Assembly: GCF_003355155.1 (NCBI RefSeq)
Contig: NZ_CP031320.1
Span: 6,809,861 to 6,873,860 of the forward strand
From: Streptomyces armeniacus
GTDB lineage: Bacteria; Actinomycetota; Actinomycetes; Streptomycetales; Streptomycetaceae
Length of the DNA: 64,000 bases
Reading direction: 5' to 3'
Under the pieces are notes generated by a model. It did no database searches. It saw nothing but the letters and a program-made list of their open reading frames with translations, and was not told where the DNA came from. This document shows positions 57,215-64,000 of the stretch, piece by piece. Position numbers and translations under genes: made by a program. Positions within the stretch are counted from its first letter, which is position 1; each line of letters opens with the position of its first letter.

Positions 57215-58096
57215 TCAGCGGCCGACGAGGACGCCGGTGACCGCCTCGGCGGCCGCGACGACGGCCGCCTCCACCGTGTCGATCCCCGTCGCCTGGGACG
57301 GCTGACCGTCGCAGAGCACGGCGAGGAGCAGCTCGTGGCCGTCGTGCCGCACCACGCCGACGCTGTTGACGACCCACAGGCCGGAGGCCGTACGGGGCAG
57401 CCAGCCGTTCTTCAGCGCGGTGCCCGTCCCGGGGTCGGCGGCGGCCGACACGCCCCAGTCCTGCCCGGACCGTACCCGCGACATGAGCGCGCGCACGTAC
57501 GCGCGGGACTCGGGCGTCAGCGGCGAGTCGGCGGCGGTGACCGCCGTGAGCAGCCGCAACTGGTCGGCGGCGGTGGTCGTGGTCAGGCCCCAGTGGTCGT
57601 CCGCGCCGGGCACGGTCCCGGTGAGGCCGAACGTCCGGTTCGCCTCGGCGAGGCCGTCGGCACCGCCGATGGCGCGCCAGAGGCGGTCGGCGGCGTGGTT
57701 GTCGCTGACCTGGATCATCTGGCGGGCGTCGGTCCGTTGCTCGGCAGTGAGCGGCCGACCCTCCTTCTGGGCGCGGAGCAGGAGCGCGGCGAGGATGCCG
57801 ACCTTGGCGACGCTCGCGGTGACGAACGCGTGCTCGTCGGGCGGCGCGTAGACGGCGCTGCTGCCGGACGCGGGGTCACCGATCGCCAGCGAGACGTTTC
57901 CCTCGGCCGTACGGGCCAGGCCCCGGAGGGCGGCGGCGAGTACGGCGTCGGGGGCGGGGGCAGCCGTGCCCGCGAACCACGCCACGCCGGTCCCTCCCCT
58001 CCGCGTACGGCAGGCCGTCGTGCGGCCTGTCCTCGTACGGCCGACCCTCGTACGGGCTACCCGCAAGCGGGCCCACCGTATGCGGCCGTTCCGCAC
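57215..58096 (-). CDS. Serine hydrolase, class A beta-lactamase-like
   Basis: A protein of up to 293 residues of the serine beta-lactamase/PBP fold. It has the S-x-x-K motif in TASVAKVGIL, an S-D-N motif in MIQVSDNHAADR, and KNG in place of the usual K-T/S-G near the C-terminus. No signal peptide is evident. The N-terminal 35 residues are an Arg/Thr/Gly-rich run from GTACGG-type repeats and may not be translated; a GTG at 57985 starts nearer the domain. Beta-lactam hydrolysis cannot be assumed, and peptidase or esterase activity is equally possible. Confidence 0.75.
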   Translation of the reverse strand: MRNGRIRWARLRVARTRVGRTRTGRTTACRTRRGGTGVAWFAGTAAPAPDAVLAAALRGLARTAEGNVSLAIGDPASGSSAVYAPPDEHAFVTASVAKVGILAALLLRAQKEGRPLTAEQRTDARQMIQVSDNHAADRLWRAIGGADGLAEANRTFGLTGTVPGADDHWGLTTTTAADQLRLLTAVTAADSPLTPESRAYVRALMSRVRSGQDWGVSAAADPGTGTALKNGWLPRTASGLWVVNSVGVVRHDGHELLLAVLCDGQPSQATGIDTVEAAVVAAAEAVTGVLVGR

Positions 58097-58120
58097 AAAC
58101 GGCCTGCGCGGGCGGCCCGT

Positions 58121-58795
58121 TCACTCCCGCGCCGTGAAGCGCCGTACCGCCTGGTCGAGATGCTCGCGCATCACCGCGCGCGCGTGCCCGGCGTCGTTGC
58201 CGGAGACGGCGTCGAGCAGGGTGCGGTGTTCGCGCGCGAGGTCGTCGGGGCGCGGGTAGGACGGCTGCAGCTGGGCGAGGCAGAGCTGCATCTCCTCCTG
58301 CAACGGCGGATACAGCCGGCTCAGGCGCGGGCTGCCCACCGCGTCCACCAGAGCGATGTGGAACGCGGTGTGCGCCTGCACGCGGTCGGCCCAACTCGCC
58401 TCCGCAGGCAGCGCCTCCAGCTCCCCCAGCCGGCGGCGCACCGGGGTCACGTCGATCCGCCGCTCCACGATCGCGGTGACGACCTCGTACTCGAGCGGGG
58501 CACGGACGAAGTGCAGGTCACGCGCGTCGTCCGCCGTCAGCACCGGCACCGTGGCGGACCGTCCCTGCGGCCGGTGCACGAGATTCCGGCTCGCCAGGAT
58601 CTGCAGCGCCGAACGGACCGTGGGCCTGGCGACGCCGAAGGCGTTGGCCACGGCGATCTCTGGCAGGGCCTCCCCCGGCCGCAGCTCGCCGCCGAGGATC
58701 TGCTTGCGCAGCTCGGCGACGAGAGCGTCGGTCGTACTCGTCACCTGCAAGGGGCCGCCGCCGGAACGGCCGCCCGCCACCGCGTCGAATGTCAT
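58121..58795 (-). CDS. GntR family regulator (FadR/VanR-like)
   Basis: A 224-residue GntR regulator. The winged helix (about residues 25-85: LVAELRKQILGGELRPGEALPEIAVANAFGVARPTVRSALQILASRNLV) is followed by an FCD-type all-helical ligand domain with metal-ligand-like His residues. The ATG at 58793-58795 overlaps the HAD gene stop (ATGA), so the two form an operon. A palindrome at 59519-59531 upstream of the HAD gene is a likely operator for self-control. Confidence 0.88.
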   Translation of the reverse strand: MTFDAVAGGRSGGGPLQVTSTTDALVAELRKQILGGELRPGEALPEIAVANAFGVARPTVRSALQILASRNLVHRPQGRSATVPVLTADDARDLHFVRAPLEYEVVTAIVERRIDVTPVRRRLGELEALPAEASWADRVQAHTAFHIALVDAVGSPRLSRLYPPLQEEMQLCLAQLQPSYPRPDDLAREHRTLLDAVSGNDAGHARAVMREHLDQAVRRFTARE

Positions 58796-59487
58796 CGCGG
58801 CACCGGCTGCCCGTCGGCGAGGGCGGCCAGGCTCCACAGGTCACGCCACTCGTGGTCGGCGGGCTCGCCGTCCGGCGCCGGCTCGGCGTGCCGGTTGACC
58901 CACGCCGTGGTCATCCCGAAGTGCTTCGCCGGGGCGTTGTCGTACTTGAAGCCGAACGCGACATGGATGATCTTCTCCGGCTCGACGCCGATCCTGTCGA
59001 GCGCCTGCCGGAAGAAGTCGAGACTCGGCTTGTACGTCCGGCAGTCCTCCGCGGTGATCACGTCGTCGAAGGGGACGCGCATGTGGCGCCTGCTGTGCTC
59101 GATGATGTCGCGGTCGGTGTTGGAGAGGATCACCAGCCGCATGCCCGCGGCCTGCGCCCGCAGCAGCGCGGGGCGGGTGTCGGGGAACGGCTGCCAGGAA
59201 CGCATCGAGCGGACGAACGCGGCGGCCAGCTCCTCGTCGTACGGCCAGCCGCGCACGGCGCACACCTCGCGCAGGCTCTCGGCGAGCACCTGCTTGTAGC
59301 TGCGGTACTCGCGGCCGAGGATCTCGAACTGGATTCCCTCCCACAGGTCGCGCAGCTCGATGCCGGGGACCAGGTCCGTATCGCCGTTGCGCAGGGCCAG
59401 CTCGTACAGGAACTGGGCGGCGCCGCCCTCCCAGTCGGTCAGCGTGCCGTAGTTGTCGAAGGTCGCGACGGCGAAGGGGGGAGACAT
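58792..59487 (-). CDS. HAD-like hydrolase, haloacid dehalogenase type II-like
   Basis: A 231-residue HAD hydrolase. Motif I is FDNYGTLTDWEG, with nucleophile Asp and a Tyr-Gly-Thr sequence as in type II haloacid dehalogenases. Motif II is VILSNTDRDI, motif III lies in YKPSLDFF, and the final acidic segment is AFGFKYDNAPAKHFG. Phosphatase or dehalogenase activity cannot be distinguished. It is the first gene of the HAD-GntR operon, with an ATG at 59485-59487. Confidence 0.87.
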   Translation of the reverse strand: MSPPFAVATFDNYGTLTDWEGGAAQFLYELALRNGDTDLVPGIELRDLWEGIQFEILGREYRSYKQVLAESLREVCAVRGWPYDEELAAAFVRSMRSWQPFPDTRPALLRAQAAGMRLVILSNTDRDIIEHSRRHMRVPFDDVITAEDCRTYKPSLDFFRQALDRIGVEPEKIIHVAFGFKYDNAPAKHFGMTTAWVNRHAEPAPDGEPADHEWRDLWSLAALADGQPVPR

Positions 59488-59518
59488 CTCGGTACCTCCG
59501 GGGAAGGGCGGCGAGCTA

Positions 59519-59537
59519 ACAGTCGTACTGTCAGACA
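59519..59537 (-). promoter_or_regulatory. Operator palindromes upstream of the HAD-GntR operon
   Basis: ACAGT-CGT-ACTGT (59519-59531) is a perfect palindrome, and TGTCAGACA (59529-59537) overlaps it as a second palindrome. They lie about 30-50 bases upstream of the HAD start, in the expected promoter, and fit a GntR dimer site. Confidence 0.55.
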
Positions 59538-59659
59538 GAGTGACACTTTCTGGTGGCGCGGGTCAACGGCCACGTCGGCGGTCGGCGCTCGGCAGCGGGC
59601 TCGGTTGGAGGCGGACTGGGTTGGGGGCGAGCAAGCCGAGGGCGGCCGGTGGGGAGCGC

Positions 59660-60565
59660 TCAGTTGAGGGTGAGCAGCACGATCGCCGCTCCGGCTCCGG
59701 CCAGGCCAGCGGTCTGCACCGGGCGGAGCCGCTCACGCAGGGCCGTGACGCCGAGCAGAACGGGGATCGCGGGGTATAGGGACGACAACACGACGGCGAC
59801 GACGACGAGTTGCGCTCGGGTCGCCAGGAGATAGCAGACGAGGGCTAGGGCCGCGGCGCCCCCGGTGGCGGCGGCAGCACCCGCGAGCCGTACGGGCAGC
59901 CGCAGCCGCGACCTGCCGCTTCGGACCGCACGGACGGCAGGCGGCAGGATCGTGCACGCGGCAGCGACGCGGCCCACGACGACCGGCCAGATGCCGGAAC
60001 CCGGCCCGGCCTGGGCGAGCGCGACGTACTGCAGCGCGATGCCCAGGCCGGCGACCAGGCCGTCCACCACGGCACCGGACCCGTCCCCGGCCCCGACTCC
60101 GGGCTCGGTCCCGACTCCGGACGCGGTCCCGACTCCGGACGCGGACGCGGGCGCGGACGGCGTACGGGACACACACCAGAGCGCCGGGACGGCGACTACG
60201 ATCCCCAGCCAGGACAGCGGCGACGGCCGGTCGCCCAGCAGCGCCACCCCGACGAGAACCGGGAGCGCCACCCCGCCCACGGCACTGACCGGCACCACCA
60301 CGCTCATCGCGCCCCGGCTGAGACCCCGGTAGAGGAAGAGCATCCCCGCACCCGTGCCCGCGCCGGAGAGCGCACCCCAGGCGAGGTCCGTCCCCGCCGG
60401 TGCCGGGGCGGGCACGAGCGGGGCGGCCACCAGGGTCAGCACGAGCCCTCCGAGCTGACCGGCGAGTGCGACCGCCGTGAAGTCGACGCGGCGGGACAGC
60501 AGCCCGCCGGCGTAGTCCGCGAGCCCGTAGAACAGCGCGGAGGCGAGTGCGAGCAGCGCACCCAT
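59660..60565 (-). CDS. EamA/DMT-family transporter
   Basis: A 301-residue membrane transporter of the drug/metabolite superfamily with two EamA repeats (about ten helices). A Ser/Gly-Val-Gly repeat (SGVGTASGVGTEPGVGAG) forms the linker. It is predicted to export a small metabolite. It lies 4 bases after the MarR gene, so the two are probably one operon controlled by the palindrome at 61182-61198. The ATG at 60563-60565. Confidence 0.88.
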   Translation of the reverse strand: MGALLALASALFYGLADYAGGLLSRRVDFTAVALAGQLGGLVLTLVAAPLVPAPAPAGTDLAWGALSGAGTGAGMLFLYRGLSRGAMSVVVPVSAVGGVALPVLVGVALLGDRPSPLSWLGIVVAVPALWCVSRTPSAPASASGVGTASGVGTEPGVGAGDGSGAVVDGLVAGLGIALQYVALAQAGPGSGIWPVVVGRVAAACTILPPAVRAVRSGRSRLRLPVRLAGAAAATGGAAALALVCYLLATRAQLVVVAVVLSSLYPAIPVLLGVTALRERLRPVQTAGLAGAGAAIVLLTLN

Positions 60566-60569
60566 GTCG

Positions 60570-61187
60570 TCAGCGCCCTTCGGGCCCTTCCGACTCGTCG
60601 CGCTCCGCACGCCCCGCGCACCGCTCGGCCTCGCCGACGGGGCAGACCGCGCCCCGTACGCAGGCCTTACGGTCGCACAGCCGGCACAGCAGGTCCGCAC
60701 TGCCGACGTCCGCGTAGAGCCGGGTCAGCAGCTTGGCCAGCAGGCCGTCGAGCTCCTCCCGCTCCTTCTCGTCGAGGACAGCGACCAGTTCGGTGAGCGG
60801 CGCGCTCCGGGCCGCGAGCAGCCCCTCGGCCGTACGCGTGCCGGTCGCGGTGAGGTGGACGGCCACCCAGCGGCCCGGCCCGGGCCGCCGTTCGAGCAGT
60901 CCACCCGCCTCCAGCGAGTCCACCATGCGGGCCGCCGCGGACTGGGAGAGCCCCACCCGGCGGCCCAGTTCGGTGACGCTGAGGCCGGGCGCGGCCGACA
61001 GGGCGACCAGCGCGGCGGCGCCGCTGGCGCTCACTCCCGCCGCCCGCGAGGCGTCGGTGAGCGCCAGGTCGGTGACGGCGAGCGCGGTGGCGCCGAGCAG
61101 GTTCGCAGTGCGGCCCGCAGGACGCGGGCTCGGCGCGCGCGTGCCCGCGCCGTTGCCTGCCGTAGCTTCCTCCGTCTCATCATGCAT
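60570..61187 (-). CDS. MarR-family regulator with Cys-rich C-terminus
   Basis: A 205-residue MarR-type winged-helix protein (about residues 50-140: LSVTELGRRVGLSQSAAARMVDSLEAGGLLERRPGPGRWVAVHLTATG). The C-terminal 40 residues contain CRLCDRKACVRGAVCPVGEAERC, five cysteines that could bind metal or form redox disulfides; this suggests a metal- or redox-sensing role. The ATG lies inside a 17-base palindrome (61182-61198), pointing to autorepression, and the transcript is probably leaderless. The EamA gene downstream is the likely target. Confidence 0.88.
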   Translation of the reverse strand: MHDETEEATAGNGAGTRAPSPRPAGRTANLLGATALAVTDLALTDASRAAGVSASGAAALVALSAAPGLSVTELGRRVGLSQSAAARMVDSLEAGGLLERRPGPGRWVAVHLTATGTRTAEGLLAARSAPLTELVAVLDEKEREELDGLLAKLLTRLYADVGSADLLCRLCDRKACVRGAVCPVGEAERCAGRAERDESEGPEGR

Positions 61188-61198
61188 GAGTCATGCAT
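61182..61198 (-). promoter_or_regulatory. Perfect 17-base palindrome over the MarR start codon
   Basis: ATGCATGA-G-TCATGCAT is perfectly symmetric, and its left arm contains the MarR start codon (61185-61187). Such a site at the very start of a MarR gene is the usual position for autorepression. Confidence 0.7.
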
Positions 61199-61252
61199 AA
61201 CGCGCTACGGAGGAGTAGGCAACCCACGCGCTGCCCCCGCGTCCCGTCGGCG

Positions 61253-61795
61253 TCAGCTCGTGGCCGGCATCTCGTCCTCCCCCGGCTCGTCCTCCGCACG
61301 GAAACCGGCTATCCACAGCGGCATCAGCCAGTGGACTACGAGCGTCGCCGCCCCTACGGCCGCGATCGGCCCACCGAGCTCCGAGATCGTCGCGCCCGCC
61401 GCGTGCGCCGCGATGACCCCCAGGAAGCACGCGACCATGACCAGCAGCGTGCCGCGGTGCGCCCGCGCGAGGACCGCCTCGCGCTCGGCGACCTGGCGCT
61501 CGTCGAGTATCCGGAGACGCAGCTCGAGCAGGCCCCGCGTCATGGAATTCAGCAGGCCGGTCAGCGGGATCCACAGGACCGTCGCCCCCACCAGCAGCGC
61601 CAGCCACCAGGGCTGCCCGAGGCCGTACAACAGCATCAGCCCGGCGGTCGCGGCGGCTGTCACCACGACGTGCGCAGCCACGATCCGGTGCCGCTGCGCA
61701 CGGGTGGCGTGCAGATGACTCAGCCGGGAGTCGTTCATCTTGCCGTACGTCCAGCGGTCGTAGCGCGTGGTCCGCTGTGCGTTGGTCCCCGTCAT
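61253..61795 (-). CDS. Small multi-pass membrane protein of an XRE pair
   Basis: A 180-residue membrane protein. A basic N-terminus (residues 1-37) is followed by helices at about 42-60, 63-85, 115-140 and 145-165. Between them sits a charged loop (LELRLRILDERQVAEREAVLARAHRG). It is of the DUF2178-like kind often paired with a small XRE regulator. Its function is unknown. Its ATG overlaps the XRE gene stop (ATGA). Confidence 0.8.
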   Translation of the reverse strand: MTGTNAQRTTRYDRWTYGKMNDSRLSHLHATRAQRHRIVAAHVVVTAAATAGLMLLYGLGQPWWLALLVGATVLWIPLTGLLNSMTRGLLELRLRILDERQVAEREAVLARAHRGTLLVMVACFLGVIAAHAAGATISELGGPIAAVGAATLVVHWLMPLWIAGFRAEDEPGEDEMPATS

Positions 61796-62049
61796 GGTGT
61801 CGCCTTCTTTCCGTGCCTGTATACCTCGTCCGTGAGCGGCCGGAACGGCTCCAGCGAGAACAGCGCCTCCACCGGCAACTCGAAGAAAGCCGAGATGCGC
61901 AGGGCCATGTCGAGACTCGGGTTGTACTGCCCCCGCTCGATGTACCCGATCGTCTGGTAGTGGGCGCCGACTGCTTCCGCCAGACGCTGCCGCGAGACCT
62001 CTCGCTCTGCCCGCACCATCGCCAGTCGGTTGTGCACCTGCTCGCTCAT
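61792..62049 (-). CDS. Small XRE-family regulator
   Basis: An 85-residue protein that is almost only a helix-turn-helix (NRLAMVRAEREVSRQRLAEAVGAHYQTIGYIERGQYNPSLDMALRISAFFELPVEALFSLEPF), of the YozG/PBSX-like type found next to DUF2178-like membrane proteins. Its ATG is at 62047-62049. It shares an operon with the downstream membrane protein. The upstream AT-rich sequence includes ATGTA/TACAT arms at 62048-62067. Confidence 0.88.
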   Translation of the reverse strand: MSEQVHNRLAMVRAEREVSRQRLAEAVGAHYQTIGYIERGQYNPSLDMALRISAFFELPVEALFSLEPFRPLTDEVYRHGKKATP

Positions 62050-62172
62050 GTATAAGGTGTACTACATCTCAACACAGCTTGGCAACACGAACTGGCGGGA
62101 TCCGGGAAAGCGAAGAGGCGGGGGATGCGCCATGGGGAAGCGCAAGGTGCAGGTGACAGGCGCGTCAGCGCG

Positions 62173-63078
62173 TCACGGGACGCGGCCGACTCCGGCGAGG
62201 CCGTTGATCGCGGCCTCGTCCAGCGCGGCCGCGGCGGGGTCGTCGGGGCGCCAGTGGTGCACGGAAACGACGCCGGGCGGGACGAGTTCGAGACCGTCGA
62301 AGAGCCGCTCGATCTCCGCGCGACTGCGGATCGCCACCGCGTGCCCGGCGCGCCGGTATTCACGTGAGGCCCGTTCGAGCATCACGGGGGCGAACTCCGA
62401 AGTGACGTGGGAGCAGACGAAGAAGCTGCCGGAGGGCAGGTCGCGGAGCAGCCGGCGGACGATGCCGCGCGCGTCGCGCGCTCCGTCCGGCACGAAGTGG
62501 AGCACCGCGATCACGCACACGGCGACCGGCCGGGTCAGATCCAGCGTGGCGGACAGCCGCGGATCGGAGAGGACGCCCTCCGGGTCGCGTACGTCCCCCG
62601 CGAAGGCGGTCACCCTGCCTTCGGGTGTGCTGCGGGCCAGCGCCTGGGCGTGCACCAGGACGGTCGGCTCGTTGTCGACGTACGCGATACGCGCGTCGGG
62701 CCGGACCGCCTGGGCCACGTCGTGGAGATCGGGATGGACGGGGAGACCGCAGCCGATGTCGAGGAACTGCCGGATGCCCGCCTCCGCGGCGAGCCAGCGG
62801 ACGGCGCGGTGCATGAAGGCGCGGTTCTGTTCGGCGCAGAGCACGGCCGTCGGGTTGATCCTGCCCACGGCCTCCGCGAGCCTGCGGTCGTCCTCGTGGG
62901 CGTCCTTGCCTCCGGTGTAGCCGGTGTAGACGCCTGCGAGCCGTGACCGCGTACGGGCCTGCCGCGCCGGCGGCGGCTCGGCCCCGGCTGCGGACGTCCG
63001 CTCGGCGGACGCCTCTTCGGGCGTGCCCTGGGCGGGAGCTCTGTGCGCGGGTGTTTCCCCGGCGGCCGGATCCTGCAC
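62173..63078 (-). CDS. SAM-dependent methyltransferase, DUF574/PF04672 type
   Basis: A methyltransferase of about 301 residues from the family abundant in Streptomyces (PF04672). Features are GVYTGYTGGKDAHEDDRRLAEAVGRINP, FMHRAVRWLAAEAGIRQFLDIGCGLPV (motif I), IAYVDNEPTVLVHAQAL, and AVCVIAVLHFVPD. A Pro/Ala-rich tail of about 35 residues precedes it. Starts at GTG 63078 (GGGGGG upstream) or 63180 are possible. The substrate is unknown. Confidence 0.85.
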   Translation of the reverse strand: MQDPAAGETPAHRAPAQGTPEEASAERTSAAGAEPPPARQARTRSRLAGVYTGYTGGKDAHEDDRRLAEAVGRINPTAVLCAEQNRAFMHRAVRWLAAEAGIRQFLDIGCGLPVHPDLHDVAQAVRPDARIAYVDNEPTVLVHAQALARSTPEGRVTAFAGDVRDPEGVLSDPRLSATLDLTRPVAVCVIAVLHFVPDGARDARGIVRRLLRDLPSGSFFVCSHVTSEFAPVMLERASREYRRAGHAVAIRSRAEIERLFDGLELVPPGVVSVHHWRPDDPAAAALDEAAINGLAGVGRVP

Positions 63079-63216
63079 GGTGCCCCCCGGAGGCGGATTG
63101 CGGCTCGGCGGCCAACCGGCCACGGACGGTGTCGCGTTGCGCCTCCCCACGCTAGCGCCGCGAGCGGGGCCGTCCCCCACCGCATTCCGGCCAACTGGCG
63201 CGGTAGGCGGGCCGGT

Positions 63217-63786
63217 TCACCGCGGTGCGGTGCCGTGCGGCGCGGTGCCGTGCGGCGCGGCGGTGGCCGCGATCCGTTCCCGCATCGGCCGGCGGCGCAG
63301 CGCCTCGAGCGCCTCGCCGATCAACCGGCTCAGCGGGTACGGCAGTTCCTCCTCGAACTGGGCGGCCGCCGCGCTCGTCGCGGCCCACTCGGCCTCCAGC
63401 GCGGGAAGCAGCGGCTCGGCCGCCGCCGTCAGACGTACGACCCGCTGGCGCGCATCGGTGCCCGGCGCGGTGTCGACGAGCCCGCGTTTGACCAGTTGGG
63501 CCACCGTCTGACTGGCGGCGGAGTGCGTGACGCCGATGGCCGTCGCGAGATCGCGGATCGGCAGTGGACCCGTGGCGGCGAGCGTACGGATGACGGGGGT
63601 GAACCGCGGCCGGTATCCGTCGGGCAGTCCGAGATCGGCGTACACGGCGGCGACATCGGCCTCCATGAGGTCGAGCAGGTGGCGCAGCCGGGTGCCGAGC
63701 AGCTCCGGCCCGGGCTCCGGCTCCGGCTCCGGCACGGCGGAAGGAGCGGGCGGACGAGACGGGTCAGAGGGGACGGGCGGGGTCAT
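63217..63786 (-). CDS. MarR-family regulator divergent from pip
   Basis: A 189-residue MarR protein. A Pro-rich N-terminal tail (about 28 residues) is followed by the winged helix (LPIRDLATAIGVTHSAASQTVAQLVKRGLVDTAPGTDARQRVVRLTAA). It is divergent from a prolyl aminopeptidase, with 65 bases between and a palindrome in the middle, so it probably controls that gene and itself. Confidence 0.87.
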   Translation of the reverse strand: MTPPVPSDPSRPPAPSAVPEPEPEPGPELLGTRLRHLLDLMEADVAAVYADLGLPDGYRPRFTPVIRTLAATGPLPIRDLATAIGVTHSAASQTVAQLVKRGLVDTAPGTDARQRVVRLTAAAEPLLPALEAEWAATSAAAAQFEEELPYPLSRLIGEALEALRRRPMRERIAATAAPHGTAPHGTAPR

Positions 63787-63793
63787 GGCAGAA

Positions 63794-63813
63794 ATATAAC
63801 AGCGCTGTTGTAT
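63794..63813. promoter_or_regulatory. Operator palindrome between MarR and pip
   Basis: AACAGCGCTGTT (63798-63809) is a perfect palindrome; extended to 63794-63813 it holds 10+10 bases with one mismatched pair. The region is AT-rich and shared by both divergent promoters. Confidence 0.6.
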
Positions 63814-63851
63814 TGTCGGCCGCTGAATGAGAGCGGAGAGGGAGGGGTGAC

Positions 63852-64000
63852 ATGACTGAGCTGTATCCGCCCATCGAGCCGTACGAGCAGGGGATGCTCG
63901 ACGTCGGCGACGGCAACCTCGTCCACTGGGAGGTCAGCGGCAACCCGGACGGCAAGCCCGCAGTCTGGGTGCACGGCGGCCCGGGCTCCGGCGCCCGCGC
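63852..64000 (+). CDS. pip: Prolyl aminopeptidase (pip), cut by the right edge
   Basis: The first 49 residues (MTELYPPIEPYEQGMLDVGD...NLVHWEVSGNPDGKPAVWVHGGPGSGAR) match the N-terminus of family S33 prolyl iminopeptidases, including the oxyanion motif HGGPGSG. The enzyme releases N-terminal proline from peptides. The ATG at 63852 follows GGGAGGGGTG. The rest lies beyond the window. Confidence 0.85.
   Translation, partial: MTELYPPIEPYEQGMLDVGDGNLVHWEVSGNPDGKPAVWVHGGPGSGAR

Overview
The window is very GC-rich DNA from a filamentous actinomycete, most probably Streptomyces or a close relative. The evidence is extreme third-position G/C, many GTG starts, 4-base stop/start overlaps (GTGA, ATGA, TGATG), a full-length bifunctional geosmin synthase, a 7Fe ferredoxin next to lysine/diaminopimelate genes, and a truncated second complex I (nuo) cluster.

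Region 1 (1-12.9 kb) is a conserved actinobacterial block. It holds an ECF sigma factor with its zinc anti-sigma factor (cut by the left edge), an O-methyltransferase, a DUF3117 protein, an enoyl-CoA hydratase, 3-methyladenine glycosylase I, a small membrane protein, a FolP2-type dihydropteroate synthase homologue, a LOG-family protein, dapE, two exported proteins, dapC, a 7Fe ferredoxin, a GNAT acetyltransferase and a SirB1-like transglutaminase-fold protein. The gene content resembles the sigE...tagA-folP2-LOG-dapE region of mycobacteria as I recall it.

Region 2 (about 13.02-13.09 kb) is not biology. It matches a degraded Illumina Nextera i7 adapter: transposon end, an 8-base index gap, then the P7 tail. 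Directly after it the reading frame of an upstream nuo gene is entered mid-gene, so the join between region 1 and the nuo cluster is probably an assembly artefact.

Region 3 (13.1-25.8 kb) holds nuoH-I-J-K-L-M-N as one tightly coupled operon. Then come htpX, a YccF protein, a TetR regulator divergent from a 14-TM drug exporter, a YajQ-family protein and tRNA-Tyr(GUA) with a strong terminator.

Region 4 (25.8-35.8 kb) is the accessory stretch. It has an unknown small secreted protein and a three-gene cassette: a membrane-anchored CHAT (caspase-like) protease, a small Cys/His protein and a multi-pass membrane protein. These are followed by a beta-propeller lipoprotein, an APH-like kinase, an XRE/LysE pair with a visible operator, and a frameshifted FAD monooxygenase. 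The CHAT cassette is the best candidate here for an undescribed system.

Region 5 (35.9-57.1 kb) holds a glutamate-type ABC importer operon, a two-component system, a GH38 alpha-mannosidase, a TAXI-type binding protein, geosmin synthase, miaB, an extradiol-dioxygenase-fold protein, a small MT0933-type protein, miaA, a membrane protein, dapF, a RelA/SpoT homologue with an intact hydrolase but degenerate synthetase domain, and a Tat-exported alpha/beta hydrolase.

Region 6 (57.2-64 kb) is regulator-rich: a serine hydrolase, GntR+HAD, MarR+EamA exporter, XRE+membrane protein, a DUF574-type methyltransferase, and a MarR divergent from a prolyl aminopeptidase cut by the right edge. Several of these regulators have perfect palindromes at their own starts, consistent with autorepression.
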